Positions 1-9,545 of a stretch of 50,424 nt of DNA are shown in pieces. This DNA comes from Planctomycetota bacterium (lineage in GTDB: Bacteria > Planctomycetota > Planctomycetia > Pirellulales > Pirellulaceae). The notes beneath the pieces were generated by a model. It did not search any database, had not been told where the DNA came from, and saw nothing but the letters and a program-made list of their open reading frames with translations. A program made the position numbers and the translations under genes. The number at the start of each line of letters is the position of its first letter. Position 1 is the stretch's first letter. The DNA lies in assembly GCA_963205385.1 (NCBI GenBank), contig CAUJKE010000181.1, forward strand, positions 1-50,424, written 5' to 3'.

Positions 1-2
1 TC

Positions 3-365
3 GAGATCGAATTCCGCGGGGCCGGCGCGTTTCCCAACGCCTCGCGCCCTAAGACCATCTGGATCGGCGTCGCCCCCGGCGAGGGGTTCGACCAACTCGC
101 GGCGCTCAGTGAAGCGATCGACGAGCGGTTGAAAGACGAGATGGGCTTTCCCCGCGAGCGCCGTCGCTTTCATCCGCATCTGACGCTTGGCCGCCTGAAC
201 AGCATGAACGCCGCCCAAGACCAGCTAGGTGAACTGCTCCTCCAGCAGGCGGACTTCAATGCCGCGGTGGCGGAAATCGACGAAGTCCTCACCTTTGCTA
301 GTTTCCTGGACCGCGCCGGCCCCACTTACAACGTCATGGGCCGCGCAGAGCTAAGCGACGGGTGA
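3..365 (+). CDS. thpR: RNA 2',3'-cyclic phosphodiesterase (ThpR/LigT, 2H family), 5'-truncated
   Basis: The reading frame is open from the left edge and ends in TGA at 363-365, so only the C-terminal part of about 120 residues is present. It carries the second 2H phosphoesterase motif, HPHLTLGR, near position 175. Before it lies the FRGAGAFPN / KTIWIGVAPG stretch typical of LigT/ThpR proteins. The family opens 2',3'-cyclic phosphate or 2'-5' RNA linkages in the cytoplasm. The first HxT/S motif would lie outside the window. The apparent TTG at 129 is inside the domain and is not the true start. The family call is fairly sure; the biological substrate is unknown. Confidence 0.78.
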   Translation, partial: EIEFRGAGAFPNASRPKTIWIGVAPGEGFDQLAALSEAIDERLKDEMGFPRERRRFHPHLTLGRLNSMNAAQDQLGELLLQQADFNAAVAEIDEVLTFASFLDRAGPTYNVMGRAELSDG

Positions 366-628
366 AACGCTCGATAGCCAAACCAAAACGTGGGTTGCGC
401 CCGCGCACCATGCTTGTCTTTGAAGTGCCGCGAGCGCTCATGGAAAGCGACCTACGTGACGTACCGTATTATCATTCGCCTCGCCGTTGTCGCCGCTGGG
501 AGCAGCTACAATGATGGTCAGGGTTCCCTGTTGCCCGCGGCCTGGCAGGTGCTTGAGCCGCGAGGTCAATGAACGAAGGCAATGAACATCGTCCCTTCAT
601 CTCCCGAAGTACAGGCACCGAGATATTT

Positions 629-3607
629 ATGACAAAGCCGCACATCCTCGGCTTAGTGCTGGCGCTGGTATTTGCACCATTCGCACGGGCGCAATACCAA
701 GACTGGCAACACTCAGGCTCCCTCTTCATCCTGACAACGCCCGAGGGGGCGGACTTGCCAGCATCCGCAGCCGTAGAGGACTTCCCGCTGCTGCTACGAA
801 TCAACAAACACTGGTTTGATTTCAGTCAGGCGAACGCTCGCGGTGAGGATCTGCGCTTCGCGACCTCCACCGGCCAGCCGCTCGCTTATCAAATCGAGCA
901 TTGGGATTCCGTCGCAGGCGAGGCCAGCGTTTGGATCCGCATACCGGTGATCAAGGGAAACGCTCGCCAGGAAATTCGAATGCACTGGGGAAACGCGGAC
1001 GCCGTTAGTCTGTCGAGTGGAAAAGCGGTGTTCAACGAGTCCAACGGCTACCTGAGCGTGTGGCATTTGGGAGACGAGGTTCTCGACGAAGTCGGAACGC
1101 TCGAATCGAAGGACGAAGGCACGACACCCGTGGCTGGCATGGTTGGAAAAGCCCGGCATTTCCCTGGAAAACACGGGATTTTCGGCGGCGACAAAATTCC
1201 CAATTACCCGTCAGCGGGCAGTTCGCACACGACGTCGTTGTGGTTTCGCGCGGAGCAACCGAACGGAACCATCATCGGCTGGGGCAACGAAGGGGGCGGG
1301 CGGGGAAGCAAAATCCGCATGCAGTTCCGAAGCCCGCCGCACATCCACATCGACAGCGACTTCTCGGACATCAAAGCCCTGAGCCGGTTGCCGATGCAGG
1401 AGTGGGTTCACGTCGCGCACACCTACGGCGATGGTCCGCGAAAGATCTATCTCAACGGAAAGCTGGACAACGAGGCCACAACCACGCTTGATATTAAGAG
1501 CCCCGCGCGCCTCTGGCTGGGCGGGTGGTATCACCATTATGATTTCGTCGGCGACCTCGATGAAGTGCGCGTGTCGCGCGTCGCCCGCTCCGCGGATTGG
1601 ATCAAGCTACAATTCGAAAACCAAAAGCCGCTCCAGACGGTCGTGGGAACTGTAGTGCAACCAGGTAGCGAATTCGGCGTCTCGCCCGCCAAGGCGACCG
1701 TGGCGGAAGGCGCTAGCGCCGTATTCTCTGCGCGAGCAGGTGGCGCTCAGAAAGTGTATTGGGCGACGGTGCGCGATGGTCGCGAAACGCTCGCGGCGGT
1801 AGACCAACTTCGGTTCACGTTTGCCGCCGGGCGCGTCACGGGTGACACTTCGGTGACGCTACGTTTCAAGGCGGTCTATCCCGATAGCGTGGAAGTCATC
1901 GACATTCCAATCACGATCACCGAAGCCTTGCCGGATCCAGAGTTCACGCTCCACGCGCCGGCCGCTTGGGATGGACGGTCTGCGATTGAAGTGACGCCGC
2001 GCATCACGAATCTCGCGGCGCTAAAAGCGGCGGGCGCAGGCGAACTCAAGACCGAGTGGGAGCTTGCCCAGATCGCGGTGATTAAGGAGATCGCCCCCGA
2101 GAAACTCCTGCTCACCCGCGCACAGAACAGCGGACAATTGATCGTCACGGCGACGTTAAGCAACGGTGGCGAGCCCGTTACCCACCAAGCGCGGATCATG
2201 GTCACGGAGCCCCAGCGTGATCCCTGGATCGCCCGTACCCCGGACAAAAATGAGATGCCGCAGGACGGTCAATTTTATGCGCGCGACGATACCAATGAAG
2301 GGACGTTGCATTGCAATGGCGTGCTCGCCGCGGCGGCGGATGAGGTCTTTCTACGGGTTTACGCCGATGAGAAACTCGAGCAGACAAAAACCGCGAAAGT
2401 CGGCGAGGACCAAACATATGCGCTCTCCGCGCGGCTCAAGGCGGGGCTCATCAAGTATCGCACGGAGTTTGGCACCCGAACCGCGGGGCGCGAAACCGTG
2501 CTGCACACCGCACAGGATCTCGTTTGTGGCGACGCCTATCTGATGGATGGCCAGTCCAACGCGTTGGCGACCGATACCGGCGAGGAGTCTCCTCCCCTCA
2601 CGCACGAATGGATTCGCAGCTATGCCCATCCGCGACACTACCGCGCAGGCGAAACGCAGAACCTGTGGTGCCGCCCGGTGTGGAAGGCGCGGCAGCAGGA
2701 ACACCAGGCCGAACTCGGTTGGTGGGGAATGGAACTTGCTAAGCGACTGGTCGAGAGTCAGCAGGTTCCGATCTTCATCGTCAACGGCGCGGTCGGCGGA
2801 ACGCGAATTGATCAGCACCAGAGGAACGAGGAGAACCCGACGGACCTGGACACGATCTACGGTCGCATGTTGTGGCGCGTACGCGAAGCGCGGCTGACCT
2901 CTGGAATTCGCGGTATTCTCTGGCATCAAGGCGAAAACGATCAGGGAGCGGCGGGGCCGGACGGAGGCTATGGCTGGGAAACGTACCAGCGATACTTCGT
3001 GGAGATGTCCGCCGCCTGGAAACGAGACTTTCCCAACGTACAACACTACTACGTCTTTCAGATCTATCCCAACGCTTGCAGCATGGGAGGCGGCCACGGC
3101 GATATGCTGCGCGAAGTGCAGCGGTCGCTACCTCGCCTGTACTCGAACATGGATGTCCTCTCCACTTTGGGAGTGGAGCCGCCAGGCGGTTGCCACTTTC
3201 CACTGGTGGGCTGGGAAAAGTTCGCGAGCCTGGTGCAACCGCTGATCGAACGCGACTTCTACGGCGCAACCGTCACGCGTTCCATCACGTCGCCTAACCT
3301 GAAGCGGGCCTATTTCACCAGCGCAGCGAAGAGCGAGATCGCGCTCGAATTTGACCAGCCTGTGGAGTGGGACGATGCGCTCGTCAGCGAGTTTTACCTG
3401 GACGACGCGCCAGGGCAAGTCGCTTCGGGAGCGGCGTCTGGCAATGTGCTTACGCTACAGCTCACGAAGGCCTCGGCGGCCAAGCGGATCACCTACCTCA
3501 AGGAGCTGTCTTGGAGCCAGCAGCGACTCCTCAAAGGCGCAAACGGCATCGCCGCGCTCACATTCTGCAACGTTCCGATACTTCTCACCGCTAAAGACGA
3601 GCCATAG
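629..3607 (+). CDS. Secreted multidomain esterase: DUF2341, LamG-like domain, sialate O-acetylesterase-like SGNH domain
   Basis: The protein has 992 residues. I start it at the ATG at 629 because this gives a clean signal peptide (hydrophobic core LGLVLALVFAPFARA); an upstream in-frame ATG at 569 would bury it. The order is a DUF2341-type domain (about residues 20-130), a LamG/concanavalin-like sandwich (about 190-345), a beta-rich linker, and a C-terminal SGNH/SASA esterase. The esterase has GQSN with the candidate nucleophile near Ser643, WHQGEN around residue 766, and a late HFPLVG candidate catalytic His near 856. It probably deacetylates polysaccharide outside the cytoplasm after LamG-assisted binding. 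It is monocistronic, with a convergent gene 46 bases downstream. Domain types are confident; the substrate is inference. Confidence 0.82.
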   Translation: MTKPHILGLVLALVFAPFARAQYQDWQHSGSLFILTTPEGADLPASAAVEDFPLLLRINKHWFDFSQANARGEDLRFATSTGQPLAYQIEHWDSVAGEASVWIRIPVIKGNARQEIRMHWGNADAVSLSSGKAVFNESNGYLSVWHLGDEVLDEVGTLESKDEGTTPVAGMVGKARHFPGKHGIFGGDKIPNYPSAGSSHTTSLWFRAEQPNGTIIGWGNEGGGRGSKIRMQFRSPPHIHIDSDFSDIKALSRLPMQEWVHVAHTYGDGPRKIYLNGKLDNEATTTLDIKSPARLWLGGWYHHYDFVGDLDEVRVSRVARSADWIKLQFENQKPLQTVVGTVVQPGSEFGVSPAKATVAEGASAVFSARAGGAQKVYWATVRDGRETLAAVDQLRFTFAAGRVTGDTSVTLRFKAVYPDSVEVIDIPITITEALPDPEFTLHAPAAWDGRSAIEVTPRITNLAALKAAGAGELKTEWELAQIAVIKEIAPEKLLLTRAQNSGQLIVTATLSNGGEPVTHQARIMVTEPQRDPWIARTPDKNEMPQDGQFYARDDTNEGTLHCNGVLAAAADEVFLRVYADEKLEQTKTAKVGEDQTYALSARLKAGLIKYRTEFGTRTAGRETVLHTAQDLVCGDAYLMDGQSNALATDTGEESPPLTHEWIRSYAHPRHYRAGETQNLWCRPVWKARQQEHQAELGWWGMELAKRLVESQQVPIFIVNGAVGGTRIDQHQRNEENPTDLDTIYGRMLWRVREARLTSGIRGILWHQGENDQGAAGPDGGYGWETYQRYFVEMSAAWKRDFPNVQHYYVFQIYPNACSMGGGHGDMLREVQRSLPRLYSNMDVLSTLGVEPPGGCHFPLVGWEKFASLVQPLIERDFYGATVTRSITSPNLKRAYFTSAAKSEIALEFDQPVEWDDALVSEFYLDDAPGQVASGAASGNVLTLQLTKASAAKRITYLKELSWSQQRLLKGANGIAALTFCNVPILLTAKDEP

Positions 3608-3653
3608 CTGATCGCGCTCTAAGTTGTGTCCCGCCTCGTGCAGTCACGTTCAG

Positions 3654-4028
3654 CTATAACGTTTGAGTCGCGGAAGTGATGGTCACGACCAATACTGCCC
3701 GCGCCCACTTGTAGATCGCCTTGGTCGCGTCGAATTCCGGCCCCGAGGCTAAGAACTCCGCCGTGCCTTTGATCAAAAATCCTGTACCGGGGCCATGCTT
3801 GCCTGCCACCTCCCGGCTACCCAAGGTAAGCAACACGTTGCTGTTTGTCGCGATGTTTCCTTCGGTGCGATGCATCGAGCCGACCGGCATCAACAAGCGC
3901 TCGTCGTCAGTGATTCGGATGTAACTGTTCCACGAATTGACCATGTGAGGGCCAGCATCACCGAGGGTGGCAATCGCGACAACTCCTTCGTTCTTCAGCA
4001 CCTCGCGCATTTTTTCGGGAATCAGCAT
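3654..4028 (-). CDS. Pyridoxamine 5'-phosphate oxidase-like split-barrel protein
   Basis: The product has about 124 residues, begins MLIPEKMREVL and contains GVVAIATLGDAGPHMVNSW, typical of small FMN- or F420-binding split-barrel proteins of the PNPOx-like superfamily. The frame extends upstream to 4130, but the start at 4028 is preceded by an excellent AAAGGAGA ribosome-binding site six bases away, so the shorter form is preferred. It is too short and divergent to be PdxH itself. A flavin-linked redox or detoxification role is typical of such proteins, but no substrate can be read from the sequence. It lies downstream of rpoD on the same strand with a gap of about 280 bases and is probably a separate unit. 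Confidence 0.72.
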   Translation of the reverse strand: MLIPEKMREVLKNEGVVAIATLGDAGPHMVNSWNSYIRITDDERLLMPVGSMHRTEGNIATNSNVLLTLGSREVAGKHGPGTGFLIKGTAEFLASGPEFDATKAIYKWARAVLVVTITSATQTL

Positions 4029-4268
4029 CTTGTCTCCTTTCATTTGCCGGGCATGCGCAGGAAGCGCGTTGCAGTTGCATGAAAATACACTTCTGCGAAC
4101 GACATTGATTTCAAGAACCGGGCAACTCACGATTCCGTAGGCAACGCTGTGTCATCCGACGATAGCGCCGTCGATCGCCAGTAGGACGAGGACAGCCAAC
4201 GACAGCCATGATACTGCACGACCCAAAAAATGAATAGGTTGCGCCGCAGGAGTCGCTATGCCACGACT

Positions 4269-4289
4269 CCATCCGCCTTGTGCGGATGG
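4269..4289 (-). terminator. Hairpin just downstream of rpoD
   Basis: A perfect 8-bp stem, CCATCCGC (4269-4276) with GCGGATGG (4282-4289), encloses a 5-base loop about 20 bases after the rpoD stop codon. No U-tract follows on the minus strand, so this may be a transcript-end stabilising structure and not a classical intrinsic terminator. Confidence 0.4.
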
Positions 4290-4308
4290 TGAGCGAGATG
4301 TTGTCGCC

Positions 4309-5940
4309 TTACAGCGTCTCGGCGGGGGTGTTGATGATTTCTGCGCCGTCGAGAAAGCCGATGAGTGTGCGACTGCGATACGGTTGCTGGAGCTTACGCA
4401 CTGCCTTGGATTCGATCTGCCGCACGCGCTCCCGGGTGACACTGAAGATTTTGCCGACTTCCTCGAGCGTGTAGGAGTAGCCATCGGCCAGACCGTATCG
4501 CAAGCGTAGAATCTCTCGCTCGCGATGGTTCAGGCTTTGCATCACTTCTTCAATCCGCACCTTGAGCGCGACTTGATTGTGGTCGTACAACGGATCGTCG
4601 TCCCGATAGTCTTCGAGAAACTCGCCAAAGAAACTATCGTCGTGATCGCCGACCGGTTGATCCAGCGACAGGGGCTGGCGCGCCATCTTGAGAATGCACT
4701 TGGTGTCATCAATCGAGAGTCCAGCGCGGGCGGCGGTCTCTTCCGCGGAAGGCTCGCGGCCCAGTTCTTGCAGAAGTTCCCGGGTCACGGTGCGAACTTT
4801 GCTCATCGTGTCGATCATATGCACTGGCACCCGAATCGTACGGCTTTGGTCGGCAATCGCGCGGGTAATCGCCTGGCGAATCCACCAGGTGGCATACGTG
4901 CTGAATTTGTACCCTCGGGCGTATTCGAACTTATCAACCGCCCGCATAAGCCCCGTATTTCCTTCCTGAATCAGGTCGAGGAAGCTGAGCCCGCGGTTGC
5001 GATACTTCTTGGCGATAGAAACCACCAGGCGTAAATTGCCCGCGGACAGGTCCCGCTTGGCGGCTTCGTAGTCTTCCTGAAATTCCTCGGTGCGGCGGCA
5101 GCGGCGGGCGAGTGTCTTGGGGCTCTCGAAGGTAATCCGCATGAGAAAGCGGAGTTCCGCCAAGAGCTCGCGATGGCTGCGGCCATCGACCACACCCTGA
5201 CGTTGGGCCAAGGCCACTTGCCGCTTGAGCACCTGGATGCGATCTGAGATTTCTTGGAGCTTCTCGAACAGCGGTTGCAGTTTGTTGTTGCGCAAATTCA
5301 ATTCTTCAATGAGCCGCACCGCCTTGTTGCGACGATTGACCAACCGCCGCCACGCTTCGGCCCGCTGTGGCCTGGTAAACTTATGGCTGACCGCAATCCG
5401 AAAGTCGCGGTAATTGCGGACGAGCAGATGCCGCAGCGTCTTGAGATTCGGCGTCAAGCGCTTCATGATCCGCTTCTTCTCGGCCGTATTCGTCACCGAA
5501 ACTTCAATCGTGCGGTCCAGTCGCAACTCACCATCGCGCACCTTTTCCAACAGCGCCACCGCCCCTTGCAACATGTAGTCCGTCGCGAGCATGCTGTGGC
5601 GATATTTGACGCGGGCTTTTTCGATTACCTTGGCGATGGCGATTTCCTGGTGACGGTTGAGCAAGGGAATCTGCCCCATTTGCATCAAGTACATCCGCAC
5701 GGGATCATCGATCGTGTCGTGCCCCTCATCCTCGCTGTGCAACTCCTCCTCGCCGTCTATTTCGGAGTCCAAAGCTTCTGAGAATTCTAGTTCATCGTAC
5801 TTGCTAAAGCGGTTTTGACCGCCGCGGTCGGCGCTGTGTCCGCCATCGTTGGAGACATCCAAATCGTGATCTTGCTCAACGGCTTTGCCGGAGCTACGAG
5901 AAGCGGTGCGTGAGGAAGTCGAACGAGAGAGCTTGGCCAA
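4309..5940 (-). CDS. rpoD: RNA polymerase primary sigma factor (sigma-70, RpoD)
   Basis: This is the housekeeping sigma factor that directs RNA polymerase to promoters. With the TTG start at 5940 it has 543 residues: a basic then acidic N-terminus, region 1.2 (about 78-111, [12 protein letters not shown]), a non-conserved spacer, region 2 (about 300-371, [20 protein letters not shown] and [10 protein letters not shown]), region 3, and region 4 with its helix-turn-helix (about 466-516, [13 protein letters not shown]). The TTG is preceded six bases away by GGAGGAA. An in-frame GTG at 6042 would add 34 residues but has no visible ribosome-binding site. The intact region 2 and RPVHM-like signature support primary sigma over an alternative one. 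It is transcribed alone. Confidence 0.93.
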   Translation of the reverse strand: MAKLSRSTSSRTASRSSGKAVEQDHDLDVSNDGGHSADRGGQNRFSKYDELEFSEALDSEIDGEEELHSEDEGHDTIDDPVRMYLMQMGQIPLLNRHQEIAIAKVIEKARVKYRHSMLATDYMLQGAVALLEKVRDGELRLDRTIEVSVTNTAEKKRIMKRLTPNLKTLRHLLVRNYRDFRIAVSHKFTRPQRAEAWRRLVNRRNKAVRLIEELNLRNNKLQPLFEKLQEISDRIQVLKRQVALAQRQGVVDGRSHRELLAELRFLMRITFESPKTLARRCRRTEEFQEDYEAAKRDLSAGNLRLVVSIAKKYRNRGLSFLDLIQEGNTGLMRAVDKFEYARGYKFSTYATWWIRQAITRAIADQSRTIRVPVHMIDTMSKVRTVTRELLQELGREPSAEETAARAGLSIDDTKCILKMARQPLSLDQPVGDHDDSFFGEFLEDYRDDDPLYDHNQVALKVRIEEVMQSLNHREREILRLRYGLADGYSYTLEEVGKIFSVTRERVRQIESKAVRKLQQPYRSRTLIGFLDGAEIINTPAETL

Positions 5941-6115
5941 GGTGCGTTCCTCCACGGGCGGTGACTTCGTGTCAGCCGCGAGAGTGGCGGCTAGACGACG
6001 TAAGGAGGGGAATGCACAGCCGATGCCAAAGGGATTGAACACCGCGAGAATCGGCGTAAATTACACGCAGAGCGGCAGTTAGCACATGCGGGCCGAATTG
6101 CCGCAGGTTCACAAT

Positions 6116-6131
6116 GTTGACACATGTCAAC
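6116..6131. promoter_or_regulatory. Palindrome containing TTGACA on both strands, upstream of rpoD
   Basis: The arms GTTGACA and TGTCAAC are perfect inverted repeats separated by two bases. The site lies between the rpoD start and the end of the next gene. It contains a -35-like TTGACA on each strand, but I see no convincing -10 at 16-18 bases on either strand. It could be an operator; this is inference. Confidence 0.3.
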
Positions 6132-6192
6132 GGGTGCTGTTGCGATCACGAAACATCACGTTCAGAAATCGAAACACGTTGCATGTTGGCAA

Positions 6193-7131
6193 CTAGCGAC
6201 CTTGCAACCCGGCGATCACTGTTTCCAGGTACACGCGGCAGTGCGATGCCAGGGCGTCGACGCCTTCGGGATCCTGGGGGTACGGCATTAGCGGCGCTGA
6301 GATATTCTCACACGCAAGCGGCATTTTTAGTCCGGTGAAGCAGACGTTATCGAGCAGTTTGTAATGATCGATCTCGCCGTAGCCTGGCGCGCAATCCTGA
6401 TCTTTCGGCCAGTTGCGATGATCCTTCATGCAGAAACTGCGCACCACGTCGGCGCACTTTTGAATATCCGGCAGCGGATCGACATCCAGATAGTCCATCA
6501 CGTTACCGGCGTCGTAGTTCACTTGAATGCCGGCGTCGTCCACTTCGCGCACAATCTCCGCGCACGCCTGGCCGGTGCCGGTTTCGCCTCCATGCTGCTT
6601 GACCACCACCAATACGCCGTGATCGCGAGCGATGGGGCCGAGCTTCTTGAACCGTTCGACCCAAATTTCGCGGTTGCCTCCCTTGGTATGCCCAAACGTC
6701 AGCACTTGCGGAATGCCGGCTGCGGCGGCTTGCTGGATGCGCTGCGTCAGCACTTCGAGCCCCCGAGGCGCTTCGGGATAGATGGTCGAAAACATCAGCA
6801 CAGGCTCAAGCCCCAGGTCGCGACACTTCCGCCCCAGCGCTTTGGCCTTCTCCGGCGGCGCATCTTCCGGCATCACCGGCACGCGTTTGCCGTCTCCAGC
6901 TTCGACGTGGCTCGTTCCCCAGGCGACGTACTTGAAGCCCGCGGACTTGATCCCCGTGAGCGCCCTTTGCAGCGGAAACTGGCTGTAGGGGAGCGTCATG
7001 CAGGCGAGTTGAAATTCAGTCGGCGGTTGACGTTCTTGCGCCTCGGCGGCGAGAACCCGGCTGGCGGCCGTGGCGGCCAGCGCGAGCGACGTGTGAGCGA
7101 GGAAGGAACGGCGCGATTGGGGCGGAAACAT
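6193..7131 (-). CDS. Tat-exported sugar phosphate isomerase/epimerase-like TIM-barrel protein
   Basis: The product has 312 residues and belongs to the xylose isomerase-like TIM-barrel (AP endonuclease 2) superfamily. The start at 7131 places a twin-arginine signal, QSRRSFLAHTS, at the N-terminus followed by an alanine-rich hydrophobic stretch, so export is likely. Barrel landmarks include VVVKQHGGETGTG, VNYDAGNVMDY and FCMKDHRN, which supply His, Asp and Glu metal ligands in this family. In planctomycetes such proteins often sit next to Gfo/Idh/MocA and DUF1080 genes, as here (divergent, 158-base gap), suggesting a role in unusual-sugar isomerisation or 3-keto-sugar processing. The exact substrate is unknown. 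Confidence 0.8.
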   Translation of the reverse strand: MFPPQSRRSFLAHTSLALAATAASRVLAAEAQERQPPTEFQLACMTLPYSQFPLQRALTGIKSAGFKYVAWGTSHVEAGDGKRVPVMPEDAPPEKAKALGRKCRDLGLEPVLMFSTIYPEAPRGLEVLTQRIQQAAAAGIPQVLTFGHTKGGNREIWVERFKKLGPIARDHGVLVVVKQHGGETGTGQACAEIVREVDDAGIQVNYDAGNVMDYLDVDPLPDIQKCADVVRSFCMKDHRNWPKDQDCAPGYGEIDHYKLLDNVCFTGLKMPLACENISAPLMPYPQDPEGVDALASHCRVYLETVIAGLQGR

Positions 7132-7289
7132 GGCGAGGAACTCCAAGCGGGATCGAGTATGCGTCATTGTGCGTGAGGGCCCGCGAATTCGCAACCATTT
7201 TGCCGTCGCGATCGCGTGGCGTGAAAATGCTTGACTTTCAGAGCGTTATCGGCGAATCTTGCGGGTGCGCTCCGCTGCCCTGCTCGCCT

Positions 7290-8117
7290 ATGGGATTCAC
7301 GCCGATGCTGTGCCGCTTGTTGCTCGCGCTGTGCCATGGTTCGTTGCTGCTCGCCGCAAGCCTTGCCTGGGCCGCCGAACCGCTCACGCCGACAGAAACC
7401 ATTCGCCTCCTGCCAAAGAACGGCCTGGGGAAACTCGAAACCTGGCTCCAGGAAACTGGCCGCGACGATCCCGAGCAAGTCTTCACGGTGAAGGATGGCG
7501 TGCTCCGCATTTCCGGCGAGGGGAGCGGCTATGTCGCCACGCCGGAATCTTACCAGGATTATCATCTCACCGTCGAATACAAGTGGGGCGAGGGGCGTTC
7601 GAACAAGTCCAAGTACGTGCGCAATTCTGGCGTGCTCCTGCACGCGATTGGCGAGCACGGCAGCGCCGGCGCGTGGATGACGAGCCTGGAAGTTCAGCTT
7701 GCCCAGGGTTGTGAAGGGGATTTGATCGTCATTCGCGGCCAAGGCGACGACGGCCGGCCCTACCCGGCGACCATCACCTGCAACACGCGCGTCGAGAGCG
7801 ATCACCGCACACGGTGGGATCCCCAAGGGAAAGAGACGGTCTATTCCGGCAAGCAGTTTTGGTGGAATAAGCATGACCCGGCGTATGAGGAACTGCTCGA
7901 TACGCGCGGCCGCTGGGATGTCGCCAGTAGGCTGGGCGACTGGACCAAAGTGGAATGTATCTGTCGCGGCGATCGCGTCACCATCAAGATTAACGATGTG
8001 GTCGTCAACGAATGTTACAACGTCCAGCCGGCCGCTGGCCGCATTCTCTTACAGAACGAAGGCTACGAGGTGTTTTTCCGCAATTGGACGCTCGCCCCGC
8101 TCGCGAAACAGGAGTAA
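7290..8117 (+). CDS. Secreted DUF1080 (3-keto-disaccharide hydrolase-like) protein
   Basis: The product has 275 residues with a signal peptide (LLLALCHGSLLLAAS, cleavage near AWAAEP). The body is a DUF1080 beta-sandwich, recognisable by the YHLTVEYKWGE strand, the NSGVLLHAIG segment and the closing GRILLQNEGYEVFFRNW. Characterised members hydrolyse 3-keto-glycosides. The frame extends upstream to 7167, but only the starts at 7290 or 7305 put the hydrophobic segment at the N-terminus. The next gene, a Gfo/Idh/MocA protein, starts five bases after the stop, so the two are co-transcribed and probably co-functional. Confidence 0.85.
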   Translation: MGFTPMLCRLLLALCHGSLLLAASLAWAAEPLTPTETIRLLPKNGLGKLETWLQETGRDDPEQVFTVKDGVLRISGEGSGYVATPESYQDYHLTVEYKWGEGRSNKSKYVRNSGVLLHAIGEHGSAGAWMTSLEVQLAQGCEGDLIVIRGQGDDGRPYPATITCNTRVESDHRTRWDPQGKETVYSGKQFWWNKHDPAYEELLDTRGRWDVASRLGDWTKVECICRGDRVTIKINDVVVNECYNVQPAAGRILLQNEGYEVFFRNWTLAPLAKQE

Positions 8118-8121
8118 ACCG

Positions 8122-9399
8122 ATGCCCGCCTCTCGCAGAACTTTTCTCGCAGGCTCAACCGCGGCGCTTGGCGCGCTCGCGCTATCGCGTGCCGCCCATG
8201 CCGCCGGCAGCGACGTGTTGAAGGTCGGCCTCATCGGTTGCGGCGGTCGCGGCAGTGGCGCGGCTTCGCAAGCCCTGCGGGCCGATCCCCACGTCAAACT
8301 ATGGGCGATGGGAGATGCGTTCGAGGACCGCCTGCAAAACAGCCTCAAGAGTTTGCAAACGCTCGAAGACGTGAAGGACAAGCTCGACGTCTCGCCGGAA
8401 CGACAATTCGTCGGCTTCGATGCGTATCAAGATGTCCTCGGCAGCGGCGTCGATGTCGTGTTGCTCGCGACCCCGCCGCAGTTTCGCCCGCTGCATCTCA
8501 AAGCCGCGATTGAAGCCGGCAAACACGTCTTTGCCGAGAAGCCGGTCGCGGTGGACGCGCCCGGCGTGAGGAGCGTGCTGGAAACTTGCCGGCTGGCTCA
8601 GAAGAAGAACTTATCCGTCGTCTCCGGGCTATGCCTCCGTTATTCGCACGGCTTTCAGGAGCTCATCGGGCGGATTCACGACGGGGCGATTGGCGAAGTG
8701 CGGGCCCTCCAGGCGAACGATTATCGCGGGCCGATCTGGATCAAGCCGCGGCAGCCTGATTGGACCGACATGCATTGGCAAATGCGCAACTGGTACTACT
8801 TCACCTGGCTCAGTGGGGACTTCAACGTCGAGCAGCACGTTCATTTTCTGGATGTGTGCGCCTGGGTCATGCAAAACAAGTATCCCGCGCGGGCGATTGG
8901 GATGGGCGGAAGACAAGTCCGCACCGGGCCAGAGTACGGGAACATCTACGACCATTTCAGCATTACATACACGTACGACGGCGACATTCCCCTCCTCAGC
9001 AACACGCGACAAATGGCGAACTGCAAGAACGACATGAGCGCGACGGTGATCGGCTCCAAGGGCGTTGCGCACATTTCTGAGAAGAAGAACGGCCTGACAA
9101 TCGAATCGCCAGGAAAAGAGCGCTGGGTGTATCGCAGCGACGAGCCTGACGACATTTATCAAACCGAGCACAACGAACTCTTTGCGGGGATTCGCAACAA
9201 CCAGCCGATCAACAACGGCGAGTATATGGCCCACAGCACGCTGCTGGCGATTCTCGGTCGCGCGGTCGCCTACACGGGGGCGCAAATCACTTGGGATGAA
9301 ATGGTGAATTCGCAGGAAGATCTCACCCCGCCGGCCTATGCCTGGGGCCCGATCGCGAGCCCGCAGGTGGCGATCCCCGGCGTCACCAGGTTCGTGTAG
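8122..9399 (+). CDS. Tat-exported Gfo/Idh/MocA family oxidoreductase
   Basis: The product has 425 residues with a twin-arginine leader (SRRTFLAGST). An N-terminal Rossmann fold starts KVGLIGCGGRGSG, and the AEKPVAVDAPG motif supplies the conserved EKP lysine. The C-terminal part is the usual Gfo/Idh/MocA alpha/beta domain. These enzymes oxidise or reduce sugar hydroxyls with tightly bound NAD(P); members acting with DUF1080 hydrolases create or reduce 3-keto sugars. A GGAG ribosome-binding site lies seven bases before the start and overlaps the end of the DUF1080 gene, indicating coupling. A perfect hairpin follows about 54 bases after the stop. Confidence 0.9.
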   Translation: MPASRRTFLAGSTAALGALALSRAAHAAGSDVLKVGLIGCGGRGSGAASQALRADPHVKLWAMGDAFEDRLQNSLKSLQTLEDVKDKLDVSPERQFVGFDAYQDVLGSGVDVVLLATPPQFRPLHLKAAIEAGKHVFAEKPVAVDAPGVRSVLETCRLAQKKNLSVVSGLCLRYSHGFQELIGRIHDGAIGEVRALQANDYRGPIWIKPRQPDWTDMHWQMRNWYYFTWLSGDFNVEQHVHFLDVCAWVMQNKYPARAIGMGGRQVRTGPEYGNIYDHFSITYTYDGDIPLLSNTRQMANCKNDMSATVIGSKGVAHISEKKNGLTIESPGKERWVYRSDEPDDIYQTEHNELFAGIRNNQPINNGEYMAHSTLLAILGRAVAYTGAQITWDEMVNSQEDLTPPAYAWGPIASPQVAIPGVTRFV

Positions 9400-9452
9400 C
9401 GTTGGCCGAAGCCATGCTTCGCAATCTCCATCTCCATCTTCACCCAAGAAAT

Positions 9453-9486
9453 GACATCGCCTCGGAGGCAGGTCCGAGGCGATGTC
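9453..9486. terminator. Strong bidirectional hairpin between convergent genes
   Basis: A perfect 14-bp stem, GACATCGCCTCGGA with its exact complement, closes a 6-base GGCAGG loop (9467-9472). It sits between the ends of the Gfo/Idh/MocA gene (+) and the SulP gene (-). A short T-rich stretch follows on the minus strand only. It probably ends transcription from both sides. Confidence 0.65.
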
Positions 9487-9545
9487 GCAACAGCCGAGTT
9501 CCGCGGCTCGACTGTCGTACAGGGGTCGCAGTTGTGCGCGGCCGG

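Noticed and set aside
390-807. Short frames between the phosphoesterase and the secreted esterase, on both strands.
   Set aside because: They have no domain features, are rich in Arg and Cys, and overlap the start of the esterase gene.
4152-4484. A 110-codon minus-strand frame ending in a hydrophobic helix downstream of rpoD.
   Set aside because: Most of it overlaps the sigma factor in another frame, and the helix lies in non-coding sequence without a ribosome-binding site.
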